From Methylophilaceae bacterium (GTDB lineage: Bacteria; Pseudomonadota; Gammaproteobacteria; Burkholderiales; Methylophilaceae): a stretch of 64,000 nt of DNA. The translations under genes and the position numbers were made by a program. Each line of letters begins with the position of its first letter. The first letter of the stretch is position 1. The notes under the pieces were generated by a model. That model was not told the origin of the DNA and did not search any database. It was given only the letters and a program-made list of their open reading frames with translations. The stretch is from assembly GCA_905339275.1 (NCBI GenBank), contig CAJPFK010000001.1:744001-808000 (forward strand). The letters run 5' to 3'. Shown here in pieces: positions 54,232-62,965 of the stretch.

Positions 54232-54591
54232 TTAATCGCTGAATTGACGTTCTCGCCGTTCATGGCGCTCCTGCGCTTCGATGCAGAGGGTTGCAATGGG
54301 CCGTGCGTAAAGCCTTGCGATGCCGATAGGCTCGCCGGTTTCCTCGCAATAGCCGAAAGTGCCTTGTTCAATACGTTGCAATGCCGCCTCGATTTTCTTC
54401 AGCAATTTGCGTTCACGGTCCCGTGCGCGCAGCTCCAGCGTGCGCTCTTCCTCCTGGGTGGCGCGGTCTGCAGGGTCGGCGCTTTCATCGCGTTCCCGCA
54501 GGCGTTCGCTGGTCCGGGTGGCATTGCGGGCCAGCTCTTCCCGCAACTTTTCCAGCCATTGCCTGAAAAATTCAAGCTGCGCCTCGTTCAT
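54232..54591 (-). CDS. dksA2: DksA-like regulator with incomplete zinc finger (DksA2-type)
   Basis: About 119 residues. A coiled coil rich in Arg and Glu (about 20-75) is followed by a degenerate finger, GYCEETGEPIG and ARPIATLCIEAQE. The four finger positions read Cys, Thr, Cys, Ala instead of four Cys. The zinc-independent DksA2 of Pseudomonas likewise keeps two cysteines and substitutes for DksA under zinc shortage. The ATG at 54,591 has AAGGAT upstream; starts at 54,609 and 54,657 are also open. The operon context with zur and zigA supports the zinc link. Confidence 0.85.
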   Translation of the reverse strand: MNEAQLEFFRQWLEKLREELARNATRTSERLRERDESADPADRATQEEERTLELRARDRERKLLKKIEAALQRIEQGTFGYCEETGEPIGIARLYARPIATLCIEAQERHERRERQFSD

Positions 54592-54674
54592 ATAATCCTT
54601 GTCCGGCATGGCCAGGAGATGATTGAGCGGCAAGGATTGATGCGGTATGGATGGCATGGATGGAACGCAAAATT

Positions 54675-54689
54675 TGCAACAAAGTTGCA
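54675..54689. promoter_or_regulatory. Candidate Zur operator A
   Basis: TGCAAC-AAA-GTTGCA is a perfect 6-bp-arm palindrome with a 3-bp spacer. It lies 84 bp upstream of the dksA-like start and has an identical-arm copy 38 bp further upstream. It does not match the common GTTATANNATAAC Zur box, so the assignment to the local Fur-family regulator rests on position and repetition. Confidence 0.6.
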
Positions 54690-54712
54690 TAATAGGCGTA
54701 TGGAATGATATA

Positions 54713-54727
54713 TGCAACACTGTTGCA
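54713..54727. promoter_or_regulatory. Candidate Zur operator B
   Basis: TGCAAC-ACT-GTTGCA is the second copy of the palindrome, 38 bp centre-to-centre from the first. It lies 14 bp past the zur-like stop codon, so the pair would control dksA2-zigA-cobW rather than the regulator gene itself. Confidence 0.6.
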
Positions 54728-54741
54728 AAAATAAATGGGAA

Positions 54742-55155
54742 TCAGTTTTTAGTCAGGCAAAGGGCGCAGCAGCCCTTGATGTTGAGCTCAATGGCATCGG
54801 CCCGGAAATTCTTCGGTAATTTTGGCGCGCGCGGTGAGACGTCATCCAGGCAGTATATTTTTCCGCATTGGCTGCATTGAAAGTGCGCATGGCGATGACT
54901 GGTACTCGTACTGTTCAACTGGAACCGCCAGGCGCGGTGATCTCCCGCAACCTTGTGCACGATGTCATTGGCGAGCAGCCAGTCCAGCACACGGTAGAGG
55001 GTGACGCGGTCGAAATCGTGGGTGGCTGACAGTTCGTTCAGCAATTCCTGGTGTGTCAGCGGATTATCCGATTTCAGAAGGACTTCCAGTACGGCCAGGC
55101 GGTTTGCCGTCGGTCTCAGCCCGGCGTCCTGTATAATTTGGGTTGCGGTCATCAT
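54742..55155 (-). CDS. zur: Fur-family regulator, probably zinc-responsive Zur
   Basis: About 137 residues with a winged helix (LRPTANRLAVLEVLLKSDNPLTHQELLNEL, DRVTLYRVLDWL). A His-rich hinge (STSHRHAHFQCSQCGKIYC) and a terminal CCALC give two CxxC pairs for structural zinc. The neighbours (zinc-independent DksA, ZigA) point to zinc as the signal. The start is ambiguous between two adjacent ATGs (55,155 and 55,152) and no ribosome site is clear. It is divergent from the RNase II-like gene. Confidence 0.8.
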   Translation of the reverse strand: MMTATQIIQDAGLRPTANRLAVLEVLLKSDNPLTHQELLNELSATHDFDRVTLYRVLDWLLANDIVHKVAGDHRAWRFQLNSTSTSHRHAHFQCSQCGKIYCLDDVSPRAPKLPKNFRADAIELNIKGCCALCLTKN

Positions 55156-55208
55156 GGACATGAAAATAAAGGGTAGGGCAGGCGGCGTCAACTGCTATCA
55201 ATAAAAGA

Positions 55209-57089
55209 ATGAATGTATTTTACGAAGAAGACGGGCACTTCAAGGTTGCCTCCATAATGTCCGAGAACCCCGGTTCGCTGCAAGTCGAATCGCAGAGCGG
55301 CAAGCGCTCGAAAATTAAAACGGCCCATGTGCTTCTGCGCTTCGAGCCGGCCATCAGCGGCTTCATGGAAGCGGCACAGGCCGAGTCGGAAACGCTGGAT
55401 ACGGAATTCCTCTGGGAGTGCTGCGGAGAACCGGAATTCGGCTTTGAAGATCTGGCCGCCGATTACTACGGCCGCAAATCGAGCCCGGTGGAAGCGGCTG
55501 CGGTGGCTTTAAGGCTGCACAGCGCGCCGGTTTATTTCTACCGCAAGGGCAAGGGCCGTTACAAGGCAGCCCCGGCAGAGACCCTGAAAGCGGCACTGGC
55601 CGCACTGGAGCGCAAGCGCCTGCTGGCGGAGAAAATGGCTGTCTGGGTTGAACAGCTCAAATCGAATGAACTGCCGTCCGGCTTCGGCGACAAGGTCGAC
55701 ATGCTGCTCTATTCGCCCGACAAGAACTCGCCGGAATGGAAGGCGCTGGAACAGGCTGCTGTCGAGTCCAATCTCAATTACATCAAACTGCTGGCTGATT
55801 GCGGTGCGATTCCATCCATCCACGACTATCATCTGGGCGCGTTCCTGCGTGAATATTTCCCGCAGGGGGATGATTTCCCGCCATTCGAAAGTCCTGCAGC
55901 CCCGGCAGATTTACCCAAAGCCGATGTCGCGGCCTTCAGTATCGACGACAGCACCACGACAGAGATCGATGATGCGTTTTCTCTGCAAACCCTGGATAAC
56001 GGCAACACGCTGGTTGGCATACACATTGCCGCGCCTGCAACCGGCATTGCGCCGGGCAGCGTATTGGACCAGGTCGCCATGCACCGCCTGTCCACCGTCT
56101 ACATGCCCGGCCACAAGATTACCATGCTGCCGGAACCGGCTATCGTGCCGTTCAGCCTGAATGCGGGCGAGTGGCGGCCGGCGCTGTCGCTTTATCTTGA
56201 AGTAGCCGCAGATTTGAGCATCGTTCAGCGAACAACCCGGCTGGAGCAGATTCATATCGCAGAAAACCTGCGCCATGACACGCTGGAACCGTATTTTAAC
56301 GAAAACACGCTGGATAGCGACAGCGGCCATCCCTATTGGGCCAAACTTTCATTGCTCTTCCATTTGGCTGAATCGCTGGAAAAAGCCCGCGGCAAATACG
56401 ATCCGGCCAGGGCGCCGCAAATCGATTACAACTTCTATGTGGAAGACGGTATCGTGCGTATCATCAATCGCCAGCGCGGCTCCCCGCTGGACAAACTGGT
56501 GGCGGAACTGATGATAGAAGCCAACAGCCATTGGGGCGGCATGCTGGCCGAGCGCCAGGTACCCGGTATTTACCGCGCGCAGAACGGCGGCAAGGTCTAT
56601 ATGACGGTAAAAGCCGAGCAGCATCAAGGCCTGGGTGTGGCGCAATATGCCTGGTGCACCTCACCATTGCGCCGTGCGGTCGACCTGGTCAACCAGCGCC
56701 AACTGATTGCCGTGCTGCAAACCCGGGAAGAGCCCGGTGTGCTGAATGCCAGCCTGCTGACCGATGTCATGCGCAAGTTCGATCTTACCTACAACGCCTA
56801 CAATGAATTCCAGACGCGCATGGAGCGCTACTGGTGTCTGCAATACCTGCTTCAGGAAAAACTGGAGGAAATCAGCGCCACCGTCTGGCGCGAGAACCTG
56901 GTGCGTCTGGATACATTGCCATACATCACCAAGGTGCATAGCCTGCCCGAAATTCCTGCCGGTACGCGGGTTCGCTTGCAAATCAGGCGGGTAGACACCC
57001 TGCTGATGGAACTCGACACCAGGTTCCTGCAGGTTGAGGCGCAGCCCGGTGCTGTAGCCGCCACTGACCTTGCCGTTGAGGAGAGCTGA
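55209..57089 (+). CDS. rnb: RNase II-family exoribonuclease
   Basis: A 626-residue protein with an RNB catalytic domain. The metal-binding segment is FSIDDSTTTEIDDAFSL (about residues 246-262), followed by VGIHIAAPATGIAPGS and the GMLAERQVPGIYRAQ, APLRR-type (SPLRRAVDLVNQRQL) blocks. The N-terminal region resembles the RNA-binding part of betaproteobacterial RNB proteins. It degrades RNA 3' to 5'. The next gene begins 1 nt after its stop. Confidence 0.87.
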   Translation: MNVFYEEDGHFKVASIMSENPGSLQVESQSGKRSKIKTAHVLLRFEPAISGFMEAAQAESETLDTEFLWECCGEPEFGFEDLAADYYGRKSSPVEAAAVALRLHSAPVYFYRKGKGRYKAAPAETLKAALAALERKRLLAEKMAVWVEQLKSNELPSGFGDKVDMLLYSPDKNSPEWKALEQAAVESNLNYIKLLADCGAIPSIHDYHLGAFLREYFPQGDDFPPFESPAAPADLPKADVAAFSIDDSTTTEIDDAFSLQTLDNGNTLVGIHIAAPATGIAPGSVLDQVAMHRLSTVYMPGHKITMLPEPAIVPFSLNAGEWRPALSLYLEVAADLSIVQRTTRLEQIHIAENLRHDTLEPYFNENTLDSDSGHPYWAKLSLLFHLAESLEKARGKYDPARAPQIDYNFYVEDGIVRIINRQRGSPLDKLVAELMIEANSHWGGMLAERQVPGIYRAQNGGKVYMTVKAEQHQGLGVAQYAWCTSPLRRAVDLVNQRQLIAVLQTREEPGVLNASLLTDVMRKFDLTYNAYNEFQTRMERYWCLQYLLQEKLEEISATVWRENLVRLDTLPYITKVHSLPEIPAGTRVRLQIRRVDTLLMELDTRFLQVEAQPGAVAATDLAVEES

Positions 57090-57090
57090 C

Positions 57091-57912
57091 ATGTTCCGCA
57101 TCGGCCATAGAATCGCCCGCAGTATCCATCGTAAATTTTCCGATGAGCAGAGCGTCGACGTCAGCGAGAGTGACGGCGTGCGTTACCTGCATCTCGGCTC
57201 CGATACCGTACAGAGCGCAATGCGCATCAATAACCCGACCTCGCTGGAGCTGCGCTACACGCGCGGCGTCATGATGTTCCTGCTCTTCATGCCGGAAGCG
57301 AAGTCCATGCTCGGCATCGGCCTTGGCGGCGCTTCAATTGCACGGTATATCCACCATCACCTGCCGGCGCTGCATCAGCGCGTGGTGGAGATCAACCCGC
57401 AAGTGATCAATGTCGCCCGCAGCCATTTCGCGCTACCCGATGACGATGAGCGTTTGCAGGTCATCGAAGGCGACGGCGCCGAATACATCAGGAATCATCC
57501 GGATACTGCTGATGTGCTTTTTCTCGATGCCTACGGCAGCGATGGGTTGCCGCAGGAACTTAGCTCGCAGGGCTTTTTTGATGACTGCGCCGCAGCCTTG
57601 CACCATGATGGCGTGCTCATCTCAAACCTGTGGGGCAGCGATAAACGCTTCGATATCTACCTGCAGCGCATCGAGCAAAGTTTTGGCGGACGCGTTCTGG
57701 TGATGCCGACAGGCAAGCCGGGCAACATTCTCGTCTTCGGATTCCGGCGCGGCCCCAATGACTTGCGCTGGTCCACCTTGAGAGAACGTGCCAGGGCGCT
57801 GGAAAGCCGGCACCGGATCGAATTCCTCGAATTCGTCGAAGCCCTGCGCGACCGTAACCCGTCTACCAGTAACCGGTTGTTATTGGATGCCATGGAAAGA
57901 GAAACGACTTGA
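57091..57912 (+). CDS. Spermidine synthase-like aminopropyltransferase-fold protein
   Basis: A 273-residue Rossmann-fold protein. It has the spermidine-synthase-like motif MLGIGLGGASIARYIH, the acidic VVEINPQVINVAR and GDGAEYI, then DVLFLDAYGSDGLPQEL. True spermidine synthases have a YxE/D-D pattern that is not fully present, so the substrate may differ. The ATG at 57,091 has GAGGAGAG upstream. It overlaps the next gene by 4 nt. Confidence 0.75.
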   Translation: MFRIGHRIARSIHRKFSDEQSVDVSESDGVRYLHLGSDTVQSAMRINNPTSLELRYTRGVMMFLLFMPEAKSMLGIGLGGASIARYIHHHLPALHQRVVEINPQVINVARSHFALPDDDERLQVIEGDGAEYIRNHPDTADVLFLDAYGSDGLPQELSSQGFFDDCAAALHHDGVLISNLWGSDKRFDIYLQRIEQSFGGRVLVMPTGKPGNILVFGFRRGPNDLRWSTLRERARALESRHRIEFLEFVEALRDRNPSTSNRLLLDAMERETT

Positions 57913-59057
57913 ATCAATTTTTTGCAACCTGCCCGCGCGGCCTCGAGTCCCTGCTTGCAAGCGAGCTGACCGGATTCGGCGCCAGCAACGTCAAGGCCAC
58001 TGACGGCGGCGTCGGCTTCAGCGGTGAGATGCCGGTCTGCTATCGCGCCAACCTCGAAAGCCGGATCGCCACCCGTATCCTCTGGCAGGTCGGGCGCGGC
58101 CGCTATGCCAATGAAGATGACCTCTATCAGGGGACTTTCAACCTGAACTGGCCAGAGTGGTTCAATGTCGGGCACGATTTCATGGTCAAGGTCACCGGCG
58201 TCAAATGCCCGCTCAAAAGCCTGGAATTCGCCACGCTCAGGATCAAGGATGCGATATGCGACCGCTTCCGGCAAGCCGTCGGCAGCCGCCCGTATATCGA
58301 TACCAAGGAGCCGGATGTCCGCGTGCATGCCTACCTGGCTGCTGAAGATTACCAGCTCTATATCGACACCTCAGGCAATCCGCTCTATCAGCGCGGCCTG
58401 CGGCGGGCCAGTGTCGAAGCGCCGTTGCGCGAGAACCTGGCGGCGGGCATCATCAGGCTCTCAGGCTGGCAACCCGGCCAGCCATTGCTCGATCCCATGT
58501 GCGGCAGCGGCACTTTCCTGCTCGAAGCCGCCATGATGGCACTCGATATCGCACCTGGCAGCGGTCGCCATTTCGGTTTCGAGAAACTGAAAAACTTCGA
58601 TGCAGCAACTTGGGAAAAACTGCGCAGTAAAGTCCTGCAGCGGGCCAAGCCAGCCAGCTTCCAGAAAATCTACGGCAGCGATGCGGATTTACGGGCCGTG
58701 CGTGTCAGCCGCGAGAACCTCAAACAGGCCGGCCTGTTGGATGCCGTTCAACTGAGCCATGTCGATATGACCGAAGTACCGGCACCGGCCGATAGCGGCG
58801 TGATGATCGCCAATCCGCCTTATGGCATCCGTATCGGTGAAGATGAAGAACTGGCAGCGCTTTACCCCAGGATGGCGGAAGCCCTCAAACGCCGGTTCTC
58901 GGGCTGGAACACCTATTTCCTGACCAACGACATGCGGCTGCCCAAGCTGATGCGGCTTGCACCATCCAAACGCACGCCGCTGTTCAACGGCCCGCTGGAA
59001 TGCCGGCTGTTCGAGATCAAAATGGTGGCCGGCTCAAACCGGAGAGAGAAATCATGA
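57909..59057 (+). CDS. THUMP-domain RNA methyltransferase (RlmL N-terminal/YpsC-like)
   Basis: A 382-residue class I RNA methyltransferase. An N-terminal ferredoxin-like and THUMP module (FFATCPRGLESLLASELT to about 160) precedes the methyltransferase domain with DPMCGSGTFLLEA and the catalytic IANPPYGIRIG. It resembles the N2-guanosine 23S rRNA methyltransferase part of RlmL. The start codon is TTG at 57,909, overlapping the previous stop (TTGA); it begins the conserved NQFFATCPRG. Confidence 0.88.
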   Translation: MNQFFATCPRGLESLLASELTGFGASNVKATDGGVGFSGEMPVCYRANLESRIATRILWQVGRGRYANEDDLYQGTFNLNWPEWFNVGHDFMVKVTGVKCPLKSLEFATLRIKDAICDRFRQAVGSRPYIDTKEPDVRVHAYLAAEDYQLYIDTSGNPLYQRGLRRASVEAPLRENLAAGIIRLSGWQPGQPLLDPMCGSGTFLLEAAMMALDIAPGSGRHFGFEKLKNFDAATWEKLRSKVLQRAKPASFQKIYGSDADLRAVRVSRENLKQAGLLDAVQLSHVDMTEVPAPADSGVMIANPPYGIRIGEDEELAALYPRMAEALKRRFSGWNTYFLTNDMRLPKLMRLAPSKRTPLFNGPLECRLFEIKMVAGSNRREKS

Positions 59058-59410
59058 GTGATTCGCTGGCGGAACTCCGCGCAAGAATCAACCAGTTCGT
59101 CAAAGAACGTGACTGGGAGCAGTTCCATTCCCCCAAGAATCTGGCGATGGCGATGATTGTCGAAGCGGCAGAACTGGTGGAGCATTTTCAGTGGGATACG
59201 CTGGAGGAAAGCCGGCAACTGACGGATGAGAAACGTGAGCAGGTAGGGCAGGAACTGGCGGATACCTTCGTCTATTTGTTACGAATTGCCGAAGTGACGG
59301 GGATTGATTTGATTGAAGCAGCCAATCGCAAGATTGATTTGAATGCGAAGAAGTATCCTGTGGAAAAGGCAAAAGGCAGTAATGCAAAATATACGGCGTA
59401 TGAGGACTAA
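59054..59410 (+). CDS. MazG-like nucleotide pyrophosphohydrolase
   Basis: A 118-residue all-alpha NTP pyrophosphatase. The metal-binding EAAELVEHFQW and the later ELADTFVYLLRIAE (ExxD) are diagnostic, with KNLAMAMIVE before them. It probably removes non-canonical or excess NTPs. The start overlaps the RNA methyltransferase stop by 4 nt, closing a four-gene coupled operon. Confidence 0.9.
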   Translation: MSDSLAELRARINQFVKERDWEQFHSPKNLAMAMIVEAAELVEHFQWDTLEESRQLTDEKREQVGQELADTFVYLLRIAEVTGIDLIEAANRKIDLNAKKYPVEKAKGSNAKYTAYED

Positions 59411-59551
59411 TTAAGAAACCAATTGAGTCATCCCAGTGATTCTCCACCGTATGTTGAGATATTTCATTCGACGGACTGCTTTGCGAGTCCATCCTACATT
59501 GCTAGTGCAGCTAGACTGTTGGTAAATACCAATAATCACAGGAGTTTTAAG

Positions 59552-60382
59552 ATGTTTAATATTTGTGCAGGTTGTAAGGTATCTACAACCTATATCTCAG
59601 CTTTGATAATTGTAATTTGTATTCTGACGTATACGAAATCAGCAATTGCTGATATTTCGATGAAGTTTGAGACCAGCTATGATATGGAATCGAGTCTAAT
59701 CACAATTTCGGGAGATATTTCAAAAAGTGATTTGGAAAAATACAAATCAGTACGGTCTTTAATAATTCCCAATGAAAACAGGATTCCGCCAGTTGTTATG
59801 CTCAATTCTACAGGTGGCAATGTTGCTGTTGCTTTAGAACTAGGAAAGCTGTTACGAGAAGATTACGCTAGTGTTTATGTTTTTCCTGAACATGAGTGTT
59901 CTAGTTCTTGTGTATTTTTACTGGCTGCTGGAGTTGAAAGGTATGTTGCAATTAAAGCTAATGATGCAAGTAGAGTTGGCATTCATAGGCCATATCTCGC
60001 AGATGATAAAAATCTAACAATTCAATTGCAAAAGGCTCGACAAACTGAACTGGAAAGGAAAGTTAAAAATTATTTAATTAATGTAAACATCCTAACTTCA
60101 CTGTATGACTACATGTGGAGGATTCCACCGCAAGAGATAAAGTACCTAAACAAAGATGATTTAACAAAGTTTGGTCTAAATCAAAACGATCCGTATTTTG
60201 ATGACGCAGAGGTTGCAAAAAAAGCAGCGAATTTAGGAATTACGTCACTGGAGTACAGAAAAAGATATGCATATTATATAAAGCAAAGTTCAAAACACAT
60301 GCTGCAGTTGCAGCAGTTAGAAGATTCAGGTGCGCTGCTGTATGATTTTTACGAAAAATATGTTGTTAGAGGAGAAAAGTAA
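59552..60382 (+). CDS. Exported ClpP/crotonase-fold-like protein in AT-rich islet
   Basis: A 276-residue protein with an N-terminal signal or TM segment (about 12-33). The middle region MLNSTGGNVAVALELGKLLRED followed by CSSSCVFLLAAGVERYV and RVGIHRP resembles secreted ClpP-fold proteins of the COG3904 type. The nucleophile would be in the Ser run between the two Cys. The C-terminal part is helical and Lys-rich. AGGAG precedes the ATG at 59,552. Codons are AT-rich, unlike those of the genes on either side, indicating transfer. The function is unknown. Confidence 0.7.
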   Translation: MFNICAGCKVSTTYISALIIVICILTYTKSAIADISMKFETSYDMESSLITISGDISKSDLEKYKSVRSLIIPNENRIPPVVMLNSTGGNVAVALELGKLLREDYASVYVFPEHECSSSCVFLLAAGVERYVAIKANDASRVGIHRPYLADDKNLTIQLQKARQTELERKVKNYLINVNILTSLYDYMWRIPPQEIKYLNKDDLTKFGLNQNDPYFDDAEVAKKAANLGITSLEYRKRYAYYIKQSSKHMLQLQQLEDSGALLYDFYEKYVVRGEK

Positions 60383-60400
60383 TTAGTTGCAATTAAATGT

Positions 60401-61000
60401 ATGAAAAATTTTCTTTCTGAGAGCAAGTCGCTTGTTACAAAATTTTTTCACGCAACACAAGGTTTGTCTTTTAATGCAGATAACCGAACTAGGCTCAGTC
60501 TAGGTTGTTTGCAAATGTCTTTGTGTCATCACACTGCAATTGTAGTGCTGCTTGAAAATTCATGTGAAACAACTTCATTTTCAGTTCAACGCGTCCAGTT
60601 TGAATCTTTTATTCGCGGTTTATGGCTAAACAAAATTGCCACCGAAAACCAATTAATAAAATACGAAGAAGATGGTGATATAAAACTCAGGAATATACTA
60701 TCTGAAACTATTGAATTACCAATTTACAACAATGAAATATTTAAAGAGTTTGTAGAAAAAAGAATTAATGAAATGCATAGTTTTGCTCATGCTGGATTTC
60801 AAGCAAACGTTTGCCACCAAACCTCAGAGTCTCTTGAGCCCAACTTTACTGAGGATGAAATAAGGGATTTGCTAAACTTTTCTAACCTCATAGCATATTT
60901 CGCGTGTTGTGAAACTGTTGAGGTGGCTATAAATGGTGAGGAAAGAATACCTCTGTTAGAAGAAGCATATAAATTTGTGGTTACCAACAGGCTTTCCTAG
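60401..61000 (+). CDS. Unknown helical protein, HEPN-like, in AT-rich islet
   Basis: A 199-residue, mostly alpha-helical, Cys-containing protein of AT-rich composition. The first half has VQRVQFESFIRGLWLNKIA, similar in style to DUF5677/DUF6988 proteins. The second half has RINEMHSFAHAG, an R-x4-H arrangement seen in HEPN ribonucleases. I cannot confirm either family by eye. It follows the exported ClpP-like protein after 18 bp and both look foreign. A defence or stress role is possible but unproven. Confidence 0.6.
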   Translation: MKNFLSESKSLVTKFFHATQGLSFNADNRTRLSLGCLQMSLCHHTAIVVLLENSCETTSFSVQRVQFESFIRGLWLNKIATENQLIKYEEDGDIKLRNILSETIELPIYNNEIFKEFVEKRINEMHSFAHAGFQANVCHQTSESLEPNFTEDEIRDLLNFSNLIAYFACCETVEVAINGEERIPLLEEAYKFVVTNRLS

Positions 61001-61160
61001 CTGTTTTGGCAATGAGCCAATGGGGTCTGAGCTACCCCACGTTTGATGAATTCTCTAAAAAAGAGGATGCTAGCCGCATAAATAACTCCGCCCTTATTGT
61101 TTCATTAAATCAGTCCATCATAAAAATATTCTCATTACATTTCTGAATGGAAAAATAAAA

Positions 61161-61180
61161 AAGGGCGCATTTGCGCCCTT
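61161..61180 (-). terminator. Intrinsic terminator of tpx
   Basis: AAGGGCGCA pairs with TGCGCCCTT in a tight hairpin. The A-run at 61,151-61,162 provides the U-tract for the minus-strand tpx transcript, whose stop codon lies about 19 bp before the stem. Confidence 0.85.
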
Positions 61181-61198
61181 TGTATTGCCCGGTAAATC

Positions 61199-61702
61199 TT
61201 ATTTGAGTGCGGCCAGCGCAGCCTCATAGTTCGGCTCATCCGCAATCTCGCCGACCAGTTCGCTGTGCAGCACCTTGTTGTTTTCATCCAGTACGACCAC
61301 GGCACGTGCAGTGAGGCCTGCCAGGCTGCTATCGACGATCTGTACGCCATAATCCTTTGAAAACTTCGCGGTATCACGGAAAGTAGAGAGCGTGACCACG
61401 TTTTCGATGCCTTCCGCCCCGCAGAAACGGCTTTGCGCAAACGGCAGGTCGGCGGAAATGCAGAGCACTACCGTGTTGTTCAGGCCGCTGGCCTGTTTGT
61501 TGAATGTACGCACGGAGGTGGCGCAGGTCGGGGTATCGATGCTTGGGAAAATGTTCAGTACCTTGCGCTTGCCGGCATAGTCGGCGAGAGATACCAGGTT
61601 GCGTTTGGCGTCAGCCAGTTGAAAATCAGGTACGGTCTGGCCGGCTACCGGGAGATTGCCGCCTATTGTTACGGGATTGCCCTTCAGAGTCACAGTCGCC
61701 AT
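61199..61702 (-). CDS. tpx: Thiol peroxidase Tpx
   Basis: A 167-residue peroxiredoxin. The peroxidatic Cys is in [15 protein letters not shown] and the resolving Cys in [14 protein letters not shown]. The N-terminal [12 protein letters not shown] is typical of Tpx. It reduces hydrogen and lipid peroxides with thioredoxin. It has its own terminator, and the FIST gene upstream on the same strand ends in another. Confidence 0.95.
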   Translation of the reverse strand: MATVTLKGNPVTIGGNLPVAGQTVPDFQLADAKRNLVSLADYAGKRKVLNIFPSIDTPTCATSVRTFNKQASGLNNTVVLCISADLPFAQSRFCGAEGIENVVTLSTFRDTAKFSKDYGVQIVDSSLAGLTARAVVVLDENNKVLHSELVGEIADEPNYEAALAALK

Positions 61703-61748
61703 TTTAAATCTCCTTTATTCTACTATGGTTATTGAAAGTTCAAATGGA

Positions 61749-61773
61749 AAACGCCCTCGTTACGAGGGCGTTT
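61749..61773. terminator. Hairpin between the FIST gene and tpx
   Basis: AAACGCCCTCG pairs with CGAGGGCGTTT around a TTA loop. It lies about 30 bp after the FIST-domain stop (minus strand) and 46 bp before the tpx start. The U-tract is short and partly inside the stem. Confidence 0.65.
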
Positions 61774-61804
61774 CCGGCATAGAAATCTTGATGGGCTCAG
61801 TGTA

Positions 61805-62965
61805 TCAACCCAGTAAATCCTCGGTCAAATAACCGATGGTCATGGTCTGGTTATGCAGGACGCTGTCTGTCGTATTCGGACGCGGCGCCAGTTCACCGTA
61901 GGAATAGAACCCGGTCAGCGCGGTCTGCGGCCCGAGAATCTGCTGCACCATCTTGATTTCATCGGAAACCTGCTCTGCCATCACGCCTTTGCGGCCGACA
62001 CAGCTGACGCAAATCGCAAGGCCGGGCTGATTTGTCAATCCTGCTTTCAAACCGCTGGTTACCAGGTGTGCGGCACCGCCGGCACCTTCAACCAAGCGGT
62101 CATGGTTGGTCTGGCAAAGGCGGACAGTCTCGCCTTCTTCCACGTTGCCGGCAAAGGTGAGGCTGTTGTTCGCCGGATCGATTGCCAGCAATGTCCGAAT
62201 CTTTTCCACATCGCGTTTGCCTTCCTCGATGATTGCCAGCGGAAATTTCAGGCCGCTGCCCGGCAACCCTTTGGCATACGCATCGCCAATATACATGCGG
62301 TACAGCGGAAGCGCTGGTTTCCCGTCCATTTCGAAGACCACGTTCTTGACCGAGCGCGTGATCTTGCGCGGCGGGCCATAGGGCTTCCAGCCGCCAAGCG
62401 CGCCGCTTGCCGTGACCAGGCTGTTACCGTACAAACCGACAGCAATGATCTGGTTGTCCGAGATGGTTTCATTGAATAGTTGCAGGGTTTTGACGAAAGC
62501 GCCGCCATCGCCGGCCAGGCCGCCGATAATCGGGATTTCGCCAAGAACACTCTGGAAGCCGAGCAGCAGTTCGGAGCCATTCACATTCAGGCCGTCGGAA
62601 AATACCAGCACGGTTTTCAGACTGTCTGCCTTGAGCTGTTTTGCCAGGGTTGCACCGGTCTCGAAAGAGCTTTGCATGTCATTGACCCTGACATTGCTGA
62701 CGCGCTGCATGGTTTTTTCCCAGAGGATGGCCGTGATTTGCAGGCTGTCGTCGTATACGCCGGACGGGTTGATTTCGCCGGAGGTGGTACAGCCTACGAT
62801 CTGGGCAGTCGGGTAACGGTCCTTGAGGAAAGCGGCCAGCCTGCCTTCCGAGAACCGTTTGACTGATCCAAACACAAGTACCAGATTGGCATTGGGCAAA
62901 GGTGAGGAGCTTGGTAAATCTTTCAATGAATTTTTGGCAGAAACAGACTCTTGGCGAATAAGCAT
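61805..62965 (-). CDS. FIST-domain sensory protein
   Basis: A 386-residue cytoplasmic protein with a FIST_N domain (about 25-225; FGSVKRFSEGRLAAFLKDRYP, GCTTSGEI, IIGGLAGDGG) and a FIST_C domain (about 235-380; LPLYRMYIGDAYAK, TGFYSYGELAP). FIST domains are predicted small-ligand, perhaps amino acid, sensors. A GGGAAG ribosome site precedes the ATG. It is divergent from pilG, which suggests, without proving, a link to chemosensory or twitching signalling. Confidence 0.88.
   Translation of the reverse strand: MLIRQESVSAKNSLKDLPSSSPLPNANLVLVFGSVKRFSEGRLAAFLKDRYPTAQIVGCTTSGEINPSGVYDDSLQITAILWEKTMQRVSNVRVNDMQSSFETGATLAKQLKADSLKTVLVFSDGLNVNGSELLLGFQSVLGEIPIIGGLAGDGGAFVKTLQLFNETISDNQIIAVGLYGNSLVTASGALGGWKPYGPPRKITRSVKNVVFEMDGKPALPLYRMYIGDAYAKGLPGSGLKFPLAIIEEGKRDVEKIRTLLAIDPANNSLTFAGNVEEGETVRLCQTNHDRLVEGAGGAAHLVTSGLKAGLTNQPGLAICVSCVGRKGVMAEQVSDEIKMVQQILGPQTALTGFYSYGELAPRPNTTDSVLHNQTMTIGYLTEDLLG

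Noticed and set aside
60401..61000. Firm call of a HEPN toxin
   Set aside because: The R-x4-H motif is short and common. No antitoxin-like partner is adjacent, so only a tentative resemblance is reported.
61021..61039. Small hairpin TGGGGT/ACCCCA after the islet
   Set aside because: Only a 6-bp stem without a U-run; not enough to call a terminator.
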